NCBI GenBank assembly: GCA_024235395.1
Contig: JACKMK010000001.1
Location: 744,001-808,000, forward strand
From: Chromatiaceae bacterium
Lineage (GTDB): Bacteria > Pseudomonadota > Gammaproteobacteria > Chromatiales > Chromatiaceae
Reading direction: 5' to 3'
DNA length: 64,000 nt
The notes beneath the pieces are model-generated. The model was not told the DNA's origin. It saw only the letters and a list, made by a program, of their open reading frames with translations, and ran no database searches. Position numbers and translations under genes: made by a program. This document shows positions 26,126-34,891 of this stretch, piece by piece (positions within the stretch are counted from its first letter, which is position 1; every line of letters starts with the position of its first letter).

Positions 26126-27067
26126 TCAGGGTCTATCGTCCACGACGCCTTCTTTCTTGACCGGCATCAGGTCGGCCTTGCTGACGCCAAGCCACAACGC
26201 GACCGCGGAGGCGACATAGATCGTGGAGTAGGTACCGATCACAACGCCGACGATCAACGCCAGCGAGAATCCATGGATGTTTTCGCCACCCAGGAAGAAC
26301 AATGCGAGCAGCACGACCAAGGTCGTGCCCGAGGTCATGATCGTCCGCGCCATGGTCTGGTTGATCGAGGCGTTGACGATATCGCCCGGCGTGCCCTTGC
26401 GCATCTTGCGGAAGTTCTCGCGCACCCGGTCGAAGATCACGATGGTGTCGTTCAACGAATAGCCGATCACCGCCAGCACGGCCGCCAGCACCGGCAGATC
26501 GAACTCGATCTGCAGCAAGGCAAACAGGCCGACGGTGAACAACACATCGTGCGCCAGCGCTGCGACCGCGCCGACCGCGAAGCGCCACTCGAAGCGCATC
26601 GCGACATACATCAGGATCGCGATCAGCGAGACCAGCACCGCGAGCGCCCCGTCTTCCGCCAGTTCATCGCCGACCTGCGGGCCGACGAACTCGACGCGGC
26701 GCAGCTCGACCTGCCCCGGTGCGGAACGGCTCAGCGCGGCGAACACCCGGTCGCTGAGCTGTGCACTGTCGTCGCCGCCCACTGCATCGGGTGCCAGGCG
26801 GATCAGCACGTCGCGCAACGTCCCGAAACGCTGCACCGCCGCACCCTTGAAGCCGCCTTCGGTCAGCGACTGACGCACCGAGTCGAGCTGCACGTCCTGC
26901 GCATAACCGACCTCGATCAGGGTGCCGCCGGTGAAGTCGATACCGAAGTTGAGGCCACGCACGGCGATCGCGACAGCCGCCGCGACCAGCCAGACTATGG
27001 ACAACAGCACGGCGCCCTTGCGGACGCTCATGAAGTCGATGTTGAGGTTCTTGCTGACGATTTCCAT
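26126..27067 (-). CDS. secF: Protein translocase subunit SecF
   Basis: 313 residues. GLNFGIDFTGGTLIEVGY is the SecF family signature after the first helix, and five more membrane helices follow with the GYSLNDTIVIFDRVREN segment (TM4-TM5 proton path). With SecD it forms the RND-type complex that uses the proton motive force to finish Sec export. The gene starts 15 nt after the secD stop in the classical queA-tgt-yajC-secD-secF order. Confidence 0.97.
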   Translation of the reverse strand: MEIVSKNLNIDFMSVRKGAVLLSIVWLVAAAVAIAVRGLNFGIDFTGGTLIEVGYAQDVQLDSVRQSLTEGGFKGAAVQRFGTLRDVLIRLAPDAVGGDDSAQLSDRVFAALSRSAPGQVELRRVEFVGPQVGDELAEDGALAVLVSLIAILMYVAMRFEWRFAVGAVAALAHDVLFTVGLFALLQIEFDLPVLAAVLAVIGYSLNDTIVIFDRVRENFRKMRKGTPGDIVNASINQTMARTIMTSGTTLVVLLALFFLGGENIHGFSLALIVGVVIGTYSTIYVASAVALWLGVSKADLMPVKKEGVVDDRP

Positions 27068-27082
27068 CGGTTGACTCCGCGC

Positions 27083-28939
27083 TCAGATCGCGAGTTTCGC
27101 GACGCGCTTTGCGCCGTAGATGAGGTTGACCACGGCGCGCGTGCCGAGCAGCGCGGTGAACATCGAGGTCAGGATCCCGATCGCCAGCGTCACCGCGAAG
27201 CCACGCACCGGGCCGCTGCCGATCGAGAACAACACGACGGCAGCGATCAGGGTCGTGACGTTGGCGTCGAGGATCGAGCTGAAGGCGCGCTCGTAGCCGG
27301 CATGGATACTGGCCTGAGGTGTCGAACCGACTGCCAGTTCCTCTCGGATGCGTTCGTAGATCAGCACGTTGGCATCGACCGCCATACCGACGGTCAGCAC
27401 GATGCCGGCGATCCCCGGCACCGTCAGCGTCGCCTGCAGCATCGACAGTATCGCGACGATCAGCACCAGGTTGGCCATCAACGCCAGGTTCGCGACCATG
27501 CCGAACACCTTGTAGTACACGGCCATCACGATCATCACCGCGACGAGGCCGACGACCACCGAGACCAGGCCCTGGTCGATGTTGTCCTGACCGAGGCTGG
27601 GACCGATGGTGCGCTCCTCGACGATGTTGATCGGTGCCGCCAGCGCGCCGGCACGCAGCAGCAGCGCCAACTGGTGCGCCTCCTGCGTGCTGTCCAGACC
27701 GGTGGTCTGGAAACGGCGGCCGAACGCCTCGCGGATGGTCGCGACGTTGATGACCTCTTCGACCCATTTGCGGATCGGCTTGCCCTCCGCATCACGACCG
27801 ACCGTGCGCTTTTCCTTGAACACCACCGCCATCGGCTTACCGACGTTCTCGGTGGTCACGTTGCGCATGCGTCGTGCACCCTTGCTGTCCAGGTTGACGT
27901 ACACCGCCGGTTGCCCGGATTGCTGGTCGAAGCCCGACGAGGCGCTGGTCATCTCGTCACCGGTGACGATCACCTGGCGCTTCAGCAGGATCGGCTGGCC
28001 GTTGCGCTCGTGATACAACGCCGCGCCCGGCGGCACACGCCCGCTGCGCTCGGCCTCGACGGCCTGCGCCGGGTCGCCATGCACCAGGCGGTATTCCAGG
28101 GTCGCGGTGGCGCCGAGCAGATCCTTGACCTTGCCGGGATCCTGGACCCCCGGCAACTCGACGACGATGCGCCGCTCGCCCTGCTGTTGAATCACCGGCT
28201 CCGCGACACCGAGAGCATTGACGCGGTTGCGCAACGTGGTGATGTTCTGCTCGAGCGCGAGCTTGCGCGCCGAACGTTCCTCGTTCGGCGGCATGAACAA
28301 CCGAACCGAGTAGTCCCCGCCTTCGTCACTGACGCTGATACCGAGGTCCTTGTATTCGTTGCCGAGCACCTTCTCGGCCTGGTCGCGCGTCTCGGCGTCC
28401 TTGAACCGGATGTCGATGCCGTTGCCCGACTCCTTGACGCTCACGTAGCGGATACGCTCCTCGCGCAGCGTCGTGCGGATGTTCCCGGCGTGCCGCTCCA
28501 CCGCCTTGGCGATCGCCGCGTCCATGTCGACATCGATCAGCACGTGGATGCCGCCGCGCAGGTCGAGACCGAGGTTCATCGGTTTTCCACCGATCGCGGC
28601 CAGCCAGGCCGGGACGTCGGGCGACAGGGTCATCGCGTGGGTGAACTGGGGCGGCAAGGCCTTCGCGACGATGTCCTGGGCGGCGAGCTGGTCCTCCGCG
28701 GCATTGAACCGGATCTGCAGCCGATCGGCCTTGAGCACGGATGACTTGATATCGATCTGTGCACGCTGCAGCGCGGCCAGGACGTCGTTCTGCAGCGTCT
28801 GTCCGACCTCCTCGCCGCGGGTGCCGGTGACCTCGATGACCGGATCCTGCGAGTAGATGTTGGGCAGCGCAAACAGCAGACCGGCCAGCAGCACGATCGC
28901 CACCAGCAGGTTCTTCCAAAGCGGGTATTGGTTAAGCAT
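27083..28939 (-). CDS. secD: Protein translocase subunit SecD
   Basis: 618 residues from the ATG at 28939, close to the usual gammaproteobacterial length. The first helix (LLVAIVLLAGLLFALPNIY), the motif LGLDLRGGIHVLIDVD, a large P1 periplasmic region, and the C-terminal bundle with ILTVGMAVDANVLIYERIREE are all in place. SecD partners SecF and YajC at the SecYEG channel. The protein lies 55 nt after yajC and 15 nt before secF in one operon. Confidence 0.97.
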   Translation of the reverse strand: MLNQYPLWKNLLVAIVLLAGLLFALPNIYSQDPVIEVTGTRGEEVGQTLQNDVLAALQRAQIDIKSSVLKADRLQIRFNAAEDQLAAQDIVAKALPPQFTHAMTLSPDVPAWLAAIGGKPMNLGLDLRGGIHVLIDVDMDAAIAKAVERHAGNIRTTLREERIRYVSVKESGNGIDIRFKDAETRDQAEKVLGNEYKDLGISVSDEGGDYSVRLFMPPNEERSARKLALEQNITTLRNRVNALGVAEPVIQQQGERRIVVELPGVQDPGKVKDLLGATATLEYRLVHGDPAQAVEAERSGRVPPGAALYHERNGQPILLKRQVIVTGDEMTSASSGFDQQSGQPAVYVNLDSKGARRMRNVTTENVGKPMAVVFKEKRTVGRDAEGKPIRKWVEEVINVATIREAFGRRFQTTGLDSTQEAHQLALLLRAGALAAPINIVEERTIGPSLGQDNIDQGLVSVVVGLVAVMIVMAVYYKVFGMVANLALMANLVLIVAILSMLQATLTVPGIAGIVLTVGMAVDANVLIYERIREELAVGSTPQASIHAGYERAFSSILDANVTTLIAAVVLFSIGSGPVRGFAVTLAIGILTSMFTALLGTRAVVNLIYGAKRVAKLAI

Positions 28940-28994
28940 CTTTTGTGAAGCCAGTAGCGGGAACGGCCGTGCCGGGAGGACGGCCGGGGCGCGA

Positions 28995-29321
28995 TTACAT
29001 CTCTTTGAGACTACCTTTCGGCATGACTGCCTCGACCGCACTCTTGCGCACGGTGACGATGACGTTGTCGGCAACCTCCACTTTCATGAAATTGTCGCCG
29101 AGCTCGGTGATCTTGCCCATCAGGCCACCCATGGTCTGGATCTCGTCACCTTTGCTGAGACCCTCGACCATCGCCTTGTGTTCCTTCTGTCTCTTGACCT
29201 GCGGACGGATCAGGAAGAAATACATAATGACGAACATGCCGATCAGGAAAATGATCGACATCCCGCCATCGCCGGCCGGCGCCGGACCCTGTGCCATCGC
29301 GTCGGAAATGAAAAAGCTCAT
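28995..29321 (-). CDS. yajC: Sec translocase accessory protein YajC
   Basis: 108 residues from the ATG at 29321. One membrane helix (IIFLIGMFVIMYFFLIRPQ) is followed by the cytosolic KRQKEHKAMVEGLSKGDEIQT signature of YajC and a small beta domain. It associates with SecDF. The upstream extension of the frame has no homology and is dropped. Confidence 0.95.
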   Translation of the reverse strand: MSFFISDAMAQGPAPAGDGGMSIIFLIGMFVIMYFFLIRPQVKRQKEHKAMVEGLSKGDEIQTMGGLMGKITELGDNFMKVEVADNVIVTVRKSAVEAVMPKGSLKEM

Positions 29322-29483
29322 CGTACGCTCCAAATCTCTTGCAAATTCAGCGGCGCCAGCTGCGCCTCGTCCAGACCCGCGTAGATGCCGTTGCGGCACA
29401 GACCGCGGACAGGCCGGCCCGATTCCCAGAGGCCGCCGCGTTCCCGACGCCCCAGAACCAAAGGCGCGTGATTATGCCACAGC

Positions 29484-30593
29484 TCAGAGCGGTGCGGGTA
29501 AACCACGCCGCTCGTAGAAGTCCCCGCGGAAGCTGTCAAAACGGCCAGCCTCGATCGCGCCACGGAGACCGCGCATCAACGCCTGGTAATAGTGAAGGTT
29601 GTGGATGGTGTTCAGACGCGCACCAAGGATCTCGTTGCAGCGGAACAGGTGGCGCAGGTAGGCACGACTGTAGTGGCGGCAGGTATAGCAGTCGCATTCC
29701 GGGTCGAGCGGCGTGGTGTCGTCGGCATGTGCGGCGTTGCGGATGCGCACCACGCCGGCGTGGGTGAACAGGTGACCGTTGCGCGCGTTGCGGGTCGGCA
29801 TCACACAGTCGAACATGTCGATGCCGCGACGGACCGCCTCGACGATGTCCTCCGGCGTGCCGACGCCCATCAGATAGTGCGGCCGATCGGCCGGAAGACG
29901 CTCGGCGAGGAAGTCCAGCACCCGCCATCGGTCGTCCGGGGGTTCACCGACCGACAGGCCGCCGACCGCGTAGCCGTCGAACCCCAGCGCAGTGAGGCCG
30001 TCCAGCGATCGCGCGCGCAGCTCGCTGTACACCCCTCCCTGCACGATCCCGAACAGCGCGTTGGGATTACCAGCGTGCGCTTGCCGGCTGCGCGCGGCCC
30101 AGCGTAGAGACAGCTCCATCGAGCTGCGCGCCTCCTGCTCGGTCGCCGGATAGGGCGTGCATTCGTCGAAGATCATCACGATATCCGAACCGAGCTCGCG
30201 CTGGATCTGCATGGACTCCTCGGGCCCCATGAAGACCCGCGCCCCGTCGACCGGCGAGCGGAAATGCACCCCCTGCTCGGTGATCTTGCGGGTCTCACCG
30301 AGCGAATACACCTGAAATCCCCCCGAATCCGTCAGGATCGGGCGCTCCCAGTGCATGAAACGGTGCAGATCCCCGTGCGCCCGTATCACCCCTGTGCCGG
30401 GCCGCAGCCAAAGGTGGAAGGTATTGCCCAGGATGATCTGGGCGCCGAGCGCCTCGAGCTCCTCGGGGGTCATCGCCTTGACGGTACCGTAGGTGCCCAC
30501 CGGCATGAACGCCGGGGTCTCCACGTCACCGCGCGCGAACCTCAGCCGGCCACGGCGAGCAAGCCCGTCGTGCGAGAAAAGCTCAAAATGCAA
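29484..30593 (-). CDS. tgt: Queuine tRNA-ribosyltransferase
   Basis: 369 residues. The best start is TTG at 30593: it follows GAGGTG closely and aligns with the family N-terminus (xFELxxxDGxARRGRL). No ATG serves. Motifs include FMPVGTYGTVKAMTPEEL, the catalytic-Asp region ILTDSGGFQVYSL, GVHFRSPVDGA, the second Asp in DMFDCVMPTRNARNGHLF, and the zinc site CDCYTCRHYSRAYLRHLF. The enzyme swaps guanine-34 of tRNAs with GUN anticodons for preQ1. It lies between queA and yajC in the usual order, with a 138-nt gap to queA that carries a candidate small RNA on the other strand. Confidence 0.96.
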   Translation of the reverse strand: MHFELFSHDGLARRGRLRFARGDVETPAFMPVGTYGTVKAMTPEELEALGAQIILGNTFHLWLRPGTGVIRAHGDLHRFMHWERPILTDSGGFQVYSLGETRKITEQGVHFRSPVDGARVFMGPEESMQIQRELGSDIVMIFDECTPYPATEQEARSSMELSLRWAARSRQAHAGNPNALFGIVQGGVYSELRARSLDGLTALGFDGYAVGGLSVGEPPDDRWRVLDFLAERLPADRPHYLMGVGTPEDIVEAVRRGIDMFDCVMPTRNARNGHLFTHAGVVRIRNAAHADDTTPLDPECDCYTCRHYSRAYLRHLFRCNEILGARLNTIHNLHYYQALMRGLRGAIEAGRFDSFRGDFYERRGLPAPL

Positions 30594-30621
30594 ACCACAC
30601 CTCAATAAAATCTATTTATGC

Positions 30622-30649
30622 TTGACGCGGAGTTCAAGAATATTAGAAA
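30622..30649 (+). promoter_or_regulatory. Putative promoter of the tgt/queA small RNA
   Basis: TTGACG (30622-30627) and TAGAAA (30644-30649) are separated by 16 nt on the plus strand, against the direction of tgt and queA. The predicted start, about 30656, falls at the base of the first hairpin of the candidate RNA. Confidence 0.5.
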
Positions 30650-30655
30650 ATACGG

Positions 30656-30733
30656 ATGTACTGATTCGTCAGTACACTCCTCCATCCTCCTTTGGTGGAA
30701 CTTGGCGCGGCACCCCCTGCCGCGCCTTTTTTT
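30656..30733 (+). ncRNA. Candidate small regulatory RNA antisense-oriented between tgt and queA
   Basis: About 78 nt. A perfect 8-bp hairpin with a TTCG tetraloop (TGTACTGA / TCAGTACA, 30657-30676) is followed by a pyrimidine-rich single-stranded run at 30677-30693 containing CTCCTCC and CCTCC. A textbook Rho-independent terminator closes it (GGCGCGGCA / TGCCGCGCC, then seven T, 30704-30733). A promoter-like sequence lies immediately upstream. No good reading frame fits the unit. The CCTCC runs are anti-Shine-Dalgarno, as in several trans-acting RNAs that block ribosome sites; targets cannot be predicted by eye. The last T residues overlap the queA stop codon. Confidence 0.65.
30704..30733 (+). 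terminator. Rho-independent terminator on the plus strand
   Basis: A 9-bp GC stem (30704-30712 with 30718-30726), a five-C loop and a seven-T tract. It terminates plus-strand transcription only, since on the minus strand the tract is A and precedes the stem. It therefore cannot be the queA terminator, and no plus-strand gene other than the candidate small RNA ends here. Confidence 0.9.
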
Positions 30734-31772
30734 ATGCCCCGCTATCCCCTGGCGCTCGCGGGCGGTCCAGCAGCATCGCGTCGCCGTAGCTGAAGAACCG
30801 ATAGCGGTTGGCGACCGCATGCCGGTAGGCCGCCATCGTGCGCCGGTACCCGGCGAAGGTGCAGACCAGGATCAGCAGGGTCGATTCCGGCAGGTGAAAG
30901 TTCGTCAGCAGCCGGTCGACGACGCGAAACTCGAATCCCGGGCGGATGAACAGCGCGGTGTCGCCACGGTACGGGGCCAGTTCACCGCCGGCCGCCGCCG
31001 TCTCGAGGCTGCGTACGCTGGTGGTGCCAACGGCGATCACCCGTCCGCCGCGCGCCCGTGCCCTCGCGACCGCGGCGACCGCGTCCTCGTCGACCTCGAG
31101 CCACTCGCTGTGCATCCGGTGCTGGTCGAGATCCTGCACCCTGATCGGCTGGAAGGTACCGGACCCGACGTGCAGAGTCACGCGCGTGGTCTCCACCCCC
31201 TGTGCGCGCAGTGCGGCGAGCATCGCATCGTCGAAATGCAGTCCTGCGGTGGGCGCCGCAATCGCGCCGGGCCGCGCGGCATACACGGTCTGGTAGCGTG
31301 TCTGATCCTGCTCGGCGTCGGAACGCTTTATGTAGGGTGGCAGCGGCATATGCCCGTGCGCCCGCATCAGTTCCAGTAATTCGACGCCGAGGCTTTCGAC
31401 GCGATACAGATCGCCGTCCCGCCCTTCGACTGACAACGGGTGCTCGCCGATCAGGATGCGACTGCCGGGCCGCGATGGCTTGCTTGCCCGCACATGCGCC
31501 AGGGCATAACGGTCCCCCAGCAGGCGCTCGATCAGTACCTCGACCCGGCCGCCGGTCTCCTTGACACCGTACAACCGCGCCGGCAACACCTGGGTGTCGT
31601 TGAACACCAGCAGGTCACCGGGGCGCACCAGATCCGGCAGATCGCCGAACAGGCGATCCTGAACCGGGCCCTCGGCCGGCAGGTAGAGCAGGCGGCTGTC
31701 GCCACGTCCGGCCAGCGGTTGCTGGGCGATCAGCTCTTCGGGCAGGTCGTATTGGAAATCGGTCAGGCGCAT
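30732..31772 (-). CDS. queA: S-adenosylmethionine:tRNA ribosyltransferase-isomerase
   Basis: 346 residues. It begins MRLTDFQYDLPEELIAQQPL, the QueA signature start, and contains LLVFNDTQVLPARL, the active-site AAPTAGLHFD and HVGSGTFQPI segments, and FIRPGFEFRVVDRLLTNFHLPESTLL. It transfers and isomerises ribose from SAM onto preQ1 in tRNA to give epoxyqueuosine, the step after Tgt. It is the first gene of the queA-tgt-yajC-secD-secF series, and a tRNA-Leu gene lies divergently 65 nt upstream. Confidence 0.97.
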   Translation of the reverse strand: MRLTDFQYDLPEELIAQQPLAGRGDSRLLYLPAEGPVQDRLFGDLPDLVRPGDLLVFNDTQVLPARLYGVKETGGRVEVLIERLLGDRYALAHVRASKPSRPGSRILIGEHPLSVEGRDGDLYRVESLGVELLELMRAHGHMPLPPYIKRSDAEQDQTRYQTVYAARPGAIAAPTAGLHFDDAMLAALRAQGVETTRVTLHVGSGTFQPIRVQDLDQHRMHSEWLEVDEDAVAAVARARARGGRVIAVGTTSVRSLETAAAGGELAPYRGDTALFIRPGFEFRVVDRLLTNFHLPESTLLILVCTFAGYRRTMAAYRHAVANRYRFFSYGDAMLLDRPRAPGDSGA

Positions 31773-31797
31773 GCGCGCGCGATGTTAGCACAGGCGG

Positions 31798-31825
31798 TTG
31801 CCGGGTCAGTGGATGCCAGTATACT
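31798..31825 (+). promoter_or_regulatory. Promoter of the first tRNA-Leu gene
   Basis: TTGCCG, a 16-nt spacer and TATACT end 12 nt before the tRNA 5' end. The second tRNA-Leu gene has the same -35, spacer length and -10. Confidence 0.65.
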
Positions 31826-31837
31826 TCGCGGCGACTT

Positions 31838-31924
31838 GCCGGGGTGGTGGAATTGGTAGACACAGGGGACTCAAAATCCCCCGCTGGCAACAGCTTGTCG
31901 GTTCGAGTCCGACCCTCGGTACCA
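31838..31924 (+). tRNA. tRNA-Leu (CAA anticodon)
   Basis: 87 nt with encoded CCA. The acceptor (GCCGGGG with CCTCGGT), the long variable arm of a class II tRNA, the T arm with GGTTCGAGTCC, and the loop CTCAAAA giving anticodon CAA are all present. It differs from the copy at 37555-37641 at a single base, position 31870 (C versus T at tRNA position 32). Confidence 0.97.
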
Positions 31925-32062
31925 GTCGCGTGCCGCGTGCCTGCATTGCGCCAAGGCGCGCAAGCGGCCGTTGCGCGCGTGCCGCCTTCCTCGATGACTC
32001 AATAATCCGCACCGCGTGCCGACTACAGGAGTTCGAGGCAAGGCGTTCCACACGGCAGACCG

Positions 32063-32776
32063 ATGCGGCCAGCACAAGCACCCGGCAGACAGATCGTCAG
32101 CGCGACCAGCAATCGGCGGGCCGCCCGCGACGCCATCGAGGCCGACGTCCATTTCCAGATCGCAGGAAACACGCGATTGCGCCTGCGGCGCTCGGACAAT
32201 GACGCACAGTTGTTGGCGCACCTGGGTCAGCAGATCAAACACCGGCCGACCGATCTGCGTGCCCATATGCAGCGGATCGATCTGCTGAACAGGCTGTCCG
32301 ATCAGCGTCAGCTGTACGGCGCCATGATCGACCTGTTCATCGCCCTCGGCAGCGCCGGAAGGGCGCTCAAGCAACGCTGCCTGGCGCAGTCTGGAACGGT
32401 GCTGAACGAGGCACAGAAGAAACTGCTGAACCGGGCGATCGACCGGGGCCTAAAGGCCACCGAACCACTCCTGGCACGGGTGCATCACTCGGTCCTCAGC
32501 CTCGGCTTCACCGGCCGTCACACGATCATCAAGCGACACCAGTCAACCCCGGACCGCTATCAGAACGCCTACGACGAGGCGATGTCGTGTCTCGAATACG
32601 GTCAACTGGAAGAGGCCCGGCGAGTCCTCGAAGACGCCGTGCGGCAGGGTGACGATGACCCGCGCCTGTCCGACCAGCTGCGCGAGATCTATGAACGCAC
32701 CCAGGATCACGATGCCCTGCTCGCGATGCGTGATTGGTTGCGCAGGCGACACGGCGTACTGCCGGACGGCTGGTAA
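32063..32776 (+). CDS. TPR-like helical protein (FimV C-terminal-like)
   Basis: About 237 residues from the ATG at 32063; the exact start is uncertain because no strong ribosome site is seen. No signal peptide. The protein is helical. The C-terminal part (YDEAMSCLEYGQLEEARRVL, then an Arg/Asp-rich linker and LREIYERTQDHDALLAMRDWL) looks like the TPR-type repeat at the end of FimV/TspA proteins, used for protein contacts at the cell pole. It is separated by 272 nt from the operon that follows and could be independent of it, but it shares strand and lies within the same tRNA-flanked block. Confidence 0.6.
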   Translation: MRPAQAPGRQIVSATSNRRAARDAIEADVHFQIAGNTRLRLRRSDNDAQLLAHLGQQIKHRPTDLRAHMQRIDLLNRLSDQRQLYGAMIDLFIALGSAGRALKQRCLAQSGTVLNEAQKKLLNRAIDRGLKATEPLLARVHHSVLSLGFTGRHTIIKRHQSTPDRYQNAYDEAMSCLEYGQLEEARRVLEDAVRQGDDDPRLSDQLREIYERTQDHDALLAMRDWLRRRHGVLPDGW

Positions 32777-33048
32777 GCCACTCCCCTCTCACCGACAGCC
32801 CCTTCCGGTTCGACGATCGATGTGACGACGCCGCGCATCCGGGCGACCGACATGACCCGGTCGTCGACTCAAGTTCGTGCGCTCCACGCCGCTACCATCG
32901 CCTAACGGGTTTGATCCAAATATAGCGCCGTCCCGGTCCGGGCAGACACTGCGCACGACCGCGACCCTGCGGCCGCGGTCCAGTCCCGGGACCCTCAGGA
33001 AACAGAGCCGAGAAAAGGAAATCCCAAGGTACGGACAGACCGGTACAG

Positions 33049-34332
33049 ATGCGCGCCCAATCCAGCAACAGCAGTCGTCCATTGAACATCATCGCCCTGG
33101 GTTTCAGTACCCATGCGCGTGCGGCGCTGGAAGTCTTCTTCAGCACCCAGGGGCGGTCTGCCTGGGAGTTCGTCGAGGACTACGCGCTCGCGGAGATCGG
33201 CATCGTCGATCTCGACGGGCCACACGGCCGCAAACTCCTGGCCGACTACCGTCAGCGCTTTCAGGGCCCGACACTGGTCCTGTCGGTACAGGACCCGCAA
33301 CTGAGCGATTCAACCTGGATTCGCAAGCCGGTGGTCCCGGCCGAGCTGCTCGCTGCGCTGAAATCGATCGACCGAACCAACCCAACGGCCGCGCCGCCGG
33401 TGCCGGTACCGGCAGCGACGATTCCGGCCACCGCGGCGGGGGCGGTGCCGCAGCGCGATTCCGTGGACACCGGCGAGGCCGATGCGCCCGCCGCGGCGCC
33501 GGCGGACCCGGTTGATACCGCCGGGCTGCCAGCGCCTGCCGCCTCCGAAGCGCCCGCACGCGCTGCCCACAGCGACGATCGGGCCGCGCGCGATCCCGGT
33601 AGGGCCGCCGGGCTGGCGGTCACCGAACGTCGCCGGCATCCCTCGTACGGGGTCCTCGACGACGCCATGTACGCCGATCCGAAGTTGCGCGGGCAGTTCT
33701 TCTACGATCCGGCCGACTATTTCCAGGGTGTGCTGAAGCGTGCAATCGACCGGTCCTGCAAGACCGGGATCCCGGTGCGCATCAAACTGGACGAAAGCGG
33801 CAGCAGCAGGCACATCGACATCTTCCCGAAGGAACACAAGATCCTCAGCGACGTGCGCGAATATTTCCTGCGCAGTCTCTCCATCGGCAAGGGCGCCGGC
33901 GACCTCGCCACCGTCGAGACCCTGCCGGAATCGGAGGCCCCGGGTGGCGTTTCGGGCGACGCACGCATGCAAAACGAGACCAGCCTGCTGTGGAAGGTCG
34001 CCCTGTGGTCCGCACTGGGTCGCGTACCGGTCGGCACCGATCCCGAACGACCGGTACGGCTCGTCTACTGGCCGAACTTCACGCGGATCTTCATCCCGCA
34101 TCACGCGATGCAGATTGCCGTCCTGTGGTCACGGCGACCGACCTCGCTGCTGGAGACCGCGAGGATCCTCGGCATCGAGTACCGCTACGTGTTCGCGTTC
34201 TACAGCGCGGCCGCAGCGACCGGTGCCGCCGAGCAGGTGCCCGGCTGGAAGGCCTCTGGCGAGGTGGCGAAACACGCGGTGCAACGCGGTTTCCTCGGGC
34301 GCCTGCTCGGCTATCTCGGCGCGCGCGACTGA
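33049..34332 (+). CDS. Receiver-like protein with Ala/Pro linker and unknown C-terminal domain
   Basis: 427 residues. Residues ~12-105 look like a response-regulator receiver fold: IGIVDLDG places an Asp at the phosphoacceptor-like strand, and WIRKPVVPAELL has the conserved Lys-Pro. The first acidic pair of a true receiver is missing, so phosphorylation is doubtful. A low-complexity Ala/Pro/Asp linker covers ~110-205. The C-terminal ~220 residues (ending RPTSLLETARILGIEYRYVFAFYSAA) are compact and unrecognised; the end resembles a winged-helix. The gene begins a compact run: the GTPase ATG lies 17 nt after its stop. I infer a signalling adaptor upstream of the GTPase. Confidence 0.6.
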   Translation: MRAQSSNSSRPLNIIALGFSTHARAALEVFFSTQGRSAWEFVEDYALAEIGIVDLDGPHGRKLLADYRQRFQGPTLVLSVQDPQLSDSTWIRKPVVPAELLAALKSIDRTNPTAAPPVPVPAATIPATAAGAVPQRDSVDTGEADAPAAAPADPVDTAGLPAPAASEAPARAAHSDDRAARDPGRAAGLAVTERRRHPSYGVLDDAMYADPKLRGQFFYDPADYFQGVLKRAIDRSCKTGIPVRIKLDESGSSRHIDIFPKEHKILSDVREYFLRSLSIGKGAGDLATVETLPESEAPGGVSGDARMQNETSLLWKVALWSALGRVPVGTDPERPVRLVYWPNFTRIFIPHHAMQIAVLWSRRPTSLLETARILGIEYRYVFAFYSAAAATGAAEQVPGWKASGEVAKHAVQRGFLGRLLGYLGARD

Positions 34333-34348
34333 TTCGGGGCCTAACCGT

Positions 34349-34891
34349 ATGGCGAACTACAAGATCGTATTCAGCGGGCCGGTCGGCGCCGGCAAGACCA
34401 CCGCGATCGAGTCGCTCAGCGAAATCCCGGTGGTGAAGACCGATGCATCCGCCAGCGACATGACGTTGAGCCGGAAGGCGTCGACCACCGTTGCCATGGA
34501 CTACGGAATTCTCAAACTGAGCAACACGGAACGCGTGCATCTCTACGGAACCCCCGGCCAGCAGCGGTTCGATTTCATGTGGGACATCCTCAGCGAGGGT
34601 GCCCTCGGCCTGGTGCTTCTGATCGACAACTCGCGGGAAAAGCCTTTCGCGGATCTCGACTTCTACCTTGGTGCATTCAAAGAATTCATCGACACGACGG
34701 GCGTCGTGGTCGGAGTAACGCAGATGGACAAGTCCAGTACACCGACGCTGCGCGACTACGCACAGCATCTTGGCCAGCAAGGCCGACTGCTACCGGTATT
34801 CGAGGCCGATGCGCGCAAACAGCGCGACGTCTCGATCCTGGTCCAGGTCCTGCTCTACAGCCTCGATCCGGGAGTACACGCGCATGGCTGA
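34349..34891 (+). CDS. Small GTPase of the MglA/CvnD type
   Basis: 180 residues. G1 is GPVGAGKT (10-17), G3 is YGTPGQQRF (from residue 66, with Gly where Ras-like proteins have Asp), and G4 is TQMD (124-127, in place of NKxD). The segment FDFMWDILSEGALGLVLLID is close to the Streptomyces CvnD GTPases and to bacterial polarity GTPases of the MglA group. Such GTPases act as membrane-proximal switches controlled by Roadblock proteins. Its stop overlaps the next start by 8 nt, so the two are translated together, and a Roadblock protein follows two genes on. Confidence 0.88.
   Translation: MANYKIVFSGPVGAGKTTAIESLSEIPVVKTDASASDMTLSRKASTTVAMDYGILKLSNTERVHLYGTPGQQRFDFMWDILSEGALGLVLLIDNSREKPFADLDFYLGAFKEFIDTTGVVVGVTQMDKSSTPTLRDYAQHLGQQGRLLPVFEADARKQRDVSILVQVLLYSLDPGVHAHG

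Noticed and set aside
26273..28744. Plus-strand open frame of 823 codons rich in His, Asp and Arg
   Set aside because: It is antisense to secF and secD, and its composition is that of reversed GC-rich membrane-protein codons.
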